In this document: positions 36,369-39,184 of the stretch, piece after piece | Layout of the letters: each line of letters starts with the position of its first letter | Position numbering within the stretch: the first letter of the stretch is position 1 | From: Roseococcus sp. | GTDB taxonomy: Bacteria > Pseudomonadota > Alphaproteobacteria > Acetobacterales > Acetobacteraceae | DNA: 39,184 bases | Assembly (NCBI RefSeq): GCF_019747315.1 | Contig: NZ_JAIEQY010000340.1 | Coordinates: forward strand, 1-39,184 | Reading direction: 5' to 3' | Translations under genes and position numbers: made by a program | The notes under the pieces: model-generated | What the model saw: only the letters and a program-made list of their open reading frames with translations | Databases searched by the model: none | Told to the model about the DNA's origin: nothing

Positions 36369-37183
36369 GGGTAGACCTGCCCTTCGAGGAGATCCGCTCC
36401 AGCAATCTCGGCGTCCGCGTCGCGACGAGCGAGGCCGAGGTGATCGCCGCCCAGGCGCTGCGCTACCGCGTCTTCTACGAGGAAATGGGCGCCCGGGCCG
36501 ATGCCGCGACCACCGCGAGCGGCCTGGATTCCGACGCCTATGACGCCGTGGCCGACCACCTGCTGGTGGTGGACCATGACCGTGGCGAGGGGCCGGAGAG
36601 CGTGGTGGGCACCTATCGCCTCATCCGCCGTGGCGCGGCCCAGCGCATCGGCCGCTTCTACTCCGAGGATGAGTACGACATCACGCGCATCCTCGCCTAC
36701 AAGGATGGCATCCTGGAGCTGGGCCGTTCCTGCACCGATGTCGCCTACCGGACGCGCGGCACGCTGCAGCTCCTCTGGCGCGGCATCGCGGCCTATGTGT
36801 TCAACCACAAGATCGGCCTCATGTTCGGCTGCGCCAGCCTGCCTGGCACCGACCTCGATGCCAATGCGGCGCAGCTCTCCTACCTCGCGCAGAACCACCA
36901 GGCGCCGCCGGATCTCTGCCCGCGCGCGGTGGAATCCCGCTACCTGCCGATGGACCGGCTGCCGGCGGGCAGCTTCGACGGGAAGCGCGCGCTGATGTCA
37001 TTGCCGCCGCTCATCAAGGGCTATCTGCGCCTGGGCGGCTATGTCGGCGATGGCGCGGTGCTGGACCACCAGTTCAACACGACCGATGTCGCCATCGTGG
37101 TGATGACGCAGCAGATCACCGACAAGTACTACAAGCACTACGAGCGCAAATCCGGCTGGGAAGGCCAGGACCGCCCGCCCTGA
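36365..37183 (+). CDS. OlsB-like GNAT acyltransferase (ornithine lipid synthesis candidate)
   Basis: A 272-residue GNAT-fold protein of the hemolysin-like/OlsB group, which acylates ornithine from acyl carrier protein to start ornithine lipid synthesis. The family pattern is visible: A-L-R-Y-R-V-F-Y-E-E-M-G-A near 31-43, D-A-V-A-D-H-L-L-V near 60-68, V-G-T-Y-R-L near 81-86, L-E-L-G-R-S-C near 117-123 and M-F-G-C-A-S-L near 154-160. No OlsA gene is adjacent. The start overlaps the fur stop by four bases, so expression follows fur. Its stop TGA touches the stop of the next gene on the other strand. Confidence 0.82.
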   Translation: MRVDLPFEEIRSSNLGVRVATSEAEVIAAQALRYRVFYEEMGARADAATTASGLDSDAYDAVADHLLVVDHDRGEGPESVVGTYRLIRRGAAQRIGRFYSEDEYDITRILAYKDGILELGRSCTDVAYRTRGTLQLLWRGIAAYVFNHKIGLMFGCASLPGTDLDANAAQLSYLAQNHQAPPDLCPRAVESRYLPMDRLPAGSFDGKRALMSLPPLIKGYLRLGGYVGDGAVLDHQFNTTDVAIVVMTQQITDKYYKHYERKSGWEGQDRPP

Positions 37184-39184
37184 TCACAGCCGGATGCTGA
37201 GCCATCCGCGCGGGTCCATCTCCGCCGCATCGCCGGGCAGCAGCAGGATGGTGGTGGTGGCGCTCTCGATGATCGCGGGGCCCTGCACCGCCTGACCGCC
37301 CGCCAGCGCCGCGAAATCCCAGACCGGGAGCTCCGTCCAGCCGCCCTCCAGCAGCGCGCGGCGCGTCCCTTGCGGCGCGGCGGGCGTGGTGGCCCCGGCC
37401 GGGCGTTGCGGCAGCGCGGGCAGCAGCCCGGCCGCGGCGGCGCGGGCGGTGACCAGCACCACCTCCTCCTCCGGCAGGTCATAGGTGAAGAGCGCGCGGT
37501 GGCGCGCGTGGAAGGTCTCACGCAGGCCGGCGCGGTCGGGTGTGGCGCCATCCAGGTTCACCGTGATCTCGAAGACCTGCTCGCCGTAGCGGAGATCGGC
37601 GGCGCGATGGCCGCGAACCTCGCCCGTAAACCATTGGGCGAGCTGGGTGCGCGCCTCCGCCTCCAGCCCGTCGAACAGCGCGGCAAGCGCGGCATCCTCC
37701 GGCATGGCGGTGGCGCTGACCACGCTGCGGGCGATCTCATGCCGCAGCTCGGTCTGCAGCATGCCCCAGGCGGAAAGCCCGGCGGCAAACAGCGGCACGG
37801 CGATGCGCGCCATGCCGAGATCCCGCGCGACCGCACTCGCATGCAGCCCGGCCGCGCCGCCAAAGGCCAGCAGGGTCGCGCCGCGCGGGTCCACGCCGCG
37901 CCGGACGGTGGCGACGCGCACGCCATCGGCCATGCGCGCATTCACCAGGCGATGGATGCCGAGCGCCGTGGCCTCGGTGGAGAGCTTCAGCTTGCCCGCC
38001 AGCGCGGCGATGGCGCGCTCGGAGGCCGCCGCATCCAGCAGCCGCGCGCCGCCCAGGAAGCGCGTGGCATCCAGGTAGCCCAGCGCCAAATTCGCATCCG
38101 TCACGGTGGGTTCCGTGCCGCCATTCCCGTAGCAGGCGGGGCCGGGCCGCGCGCCGGCCGATTGCGGGCCGACTTCCAGCGTGCCGCCCGCGCCCAGATG
38201 CGCGATGGAGCCGCCACCGGCGCCCAGCGTGATGATATCGAGGCTGTCCAGCGCGATGCGTTCGCCCCCCACCTCGCGCCCGCGCCCCAGCGTCGTCGCG
38301 CCATCCTGGATCAGCGCGATGTCGGTGGAGGTGCCGCCCATGTCGAGCGTGACCAGCTGCTCCCCCATGCCACGCTTGGCCAGCGCCACCGCCGCCGCCA
38401 CACCGCCCGCCGGGCCGGAGAGCGCGGTGCCGACCGCGAGGCGTGCGGCCTCCGCGATCGGCGCCATGCCGCCATGCGAGAGGATGACGAAGACCGGCTG
38501 CGTGTATCCCGCCTCGCGCAGCCGCGATTCCAGCCGCGTCAGGTAGCGGGAGACGACGGGGCCGACATAGGCATTCACCGCCGTGGTGGAGAAGCGCTCG
38601 AACTCCTTGATCTGCGGCAGCACATCGGCCGAGCAGGTGACGAAGACGCCCGGCAGCGCCGTGCGCACGGCTTCGGCCGCCGCATGCTCATGTTTCGGCG
38701 CGGCCCAGGAGTGCAGGAAGCAGATCGCGACCGATTCCACCTCCGCTTCGCGCAGCCGCGCGATGGCGGCATCCAGGCTCGCCGCATCCAGCGGGATCTC
38801 CACGCGCCCATCGGGGCGCAGCCGCTCGCGCACTGGCAGGCGCAGGGCGCGGGGGATCAGCGCGGGCGGTTGCGGCAGGCGGAGGTCATAGCGCGCGGGC
38901 TTCAACCCCTCGCGCATCGCCGTCACGTCGCGATGGCCCTCGGTGGTGAGCATCGCCGTGCGCGCGCCGCGCCGCTCCAGCAGGGCGTTGGTCGCGACAG
39001 TGGTGCCATGCACGATGCGCGTCGTCGTCTCCAGCAATTCGGTCAGCGTCAGGCCGATGGCGGCGGCCAGGTTGCGGAGGCCATCCAGCACGCCCTCGCT
39101 CTGGTCATGCGGCGTGCTGGGCGCCTTGGCGAGGAATTCCCGCCCCTCCTCATCCACGCCGACCACATCCGTGAAGGTGCCGCC
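37184..39184 (-). CDS. Hydantoinase A / N-methylhydantoinase A family protein (start beyond the window)
   Basis: 667 residues are visible; the first dozen or so lie beyond 39184. The frame opens with G-G-T-F-T-D-V-V-G-V-D, the phosphate-binding start of the HyuA/ASKHA ATPase fold, so only the very N-terminus is missing. T-R-I-V-H-G-T-T-V-A-T-N-A-L follows, then D-M-G-G-T-S-T-D-I-A-L in the middle, both typical of 5-oxoprolinase/hydantoinase A subunits. It hydrolyses ATP to open cyclic amides. The usual HyuB subunit is not downstream; the minus strand runs straight into the convergent OlsB-like gene. Confidence 0.92.
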   Translation of the reverse strand, partial: GGTFTDVVGVDEEGREFLAKAPSTPHDQSEGVLDGLRNLAAAIGLTLTELLETTTRIVHGTTVATNALLERRGARTAMLTTEGHRDVTAMREGLKPARYDLRLPQPPALIPRALRLPVRERLRPDGRVEIPLDAASLDAAIARLREAEVESVAICFLHSWAAPKHEHAAAEAVRTALPGVFVTCSADVLPQIKEFERFSTTAVNAYVGPVVSRYLTRLESRLREAGYTQPVFVILSHGGMAPIAEAARLAVGTALSGPAGGVAAAVALAKRGMGEQLVTLDMGGTSTDIALIQDGATTLGRGREVGGERIALDSLDIITLGAGGGSIAHLGAGGTLEVGPQSAGARPGPACYGNGGTEPTVTDANLALGYLDATRFLGGARLLDAAASERAIAALAGKLKLSTEATALGIHRLVNARMADGVRVATVRRGVDPRGATLLAFGGAAGLHASAVARDLGMARIAVPLFAAGLSAWGMLQTELRHEIARSVVSATAMPEDAALAALFDGLEAEARTQLAQWFTGEVRGHRAADLRYGEQVFEITVNLDGATPDRAGLRETFHARHRALFTYDLPEEEVVLVTARAAAAGLLPALPQRPAGATTPAAPQGTRRALLEGGWTELPVWDFAALAGGQAVQGPAIIESATTTILLLPGDAAEMDPRGWLSIRL

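Overview
The window is about 39 kb of very GC-rich DNA with tightly packed genes, short ATGA/GTGA/TTGA overlaps and frequent GTG and TTG starts. The content (Bug-type periplasmic binding protein, YejABEF transporter, Ros/MucR regulator, CycM-like anchored cytochrome c, HslVU, OlsB-like acyltransferase) fits an alphaproteobacterium. Acetobacteraceae of the Roseomonas/Roseococcus type is my best guess; this is inferred from gene style, not from a search. No rRNA, tRNA or CRISPR array was seen.

Layout. 1-3983: glycolate oxidase glcD (3' end), glcE and glcF, with two membrane-protein genes lying between glcE and glcF; a Bug-type solute-binding gene follows glcF. 4980-6703 (minus): two small lipoproteins and an HP0310-like polysaccharide deacetylase, divergent from a cytochrome P450. 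8231-9945: an IS1595-family insertion sequence with an 8-bp target duplication and an unrelated passenger gene, inserted between the convergent P450 and hslU genes. 9997-11911 (minus): hslU and hslV, divergent from an M17 leucyl aminopeptidase and a MarR regulator. 13930-23452 (minus): a nine-gene run of anchored cytochrome c, hisN, yejA, yejB, a DUF3891 gene, yejE, yejF, a membrane protein and a GhrA-like reductase. 23596-25193: kdsB and pheA. 25425-32270 (minus): a family-1 binding-protein ABC sugar/polyol-type transporter (binding protein, two permeases, UgpC-like ATPase), a small secreted protein, an Ldh2-type dehydrogenase and an unrecognised protein. 32381-35084: an FAD amine/amino-acid oxidase-like protein, a PLP dehydratase and a DUF1345 membrane protein. 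35087-37183: a TusA-like protein, a MucR regulator, a Fur regulator and an OlsB-like acyltransferase. 37184-39184 (minus): a hydantoinase A/N-methylhydantoinase A gene that runs off the window.

The genes are mostly ordinary metabolism and transport. The least explained structures are non-coding. One is a family of nested-palindrome intergenic elements, with copies at about 1262, 17998, 20023 and 28888; two copies share a 34-bp identical core and sit between genes of transport operons. Another is a 28-bp-arm perfect palindrome between yejA and yejB. A third is a 42-bp inverted repeat split by the IS. A fourth is a convergent intergenic region carrying a perfect CRP-type dyad and a hairpin. The IS1595 passenger protein, which has a possible ADP-ribosyltransferase-like N-terminus, is the best candidate for an undescribed protein function.
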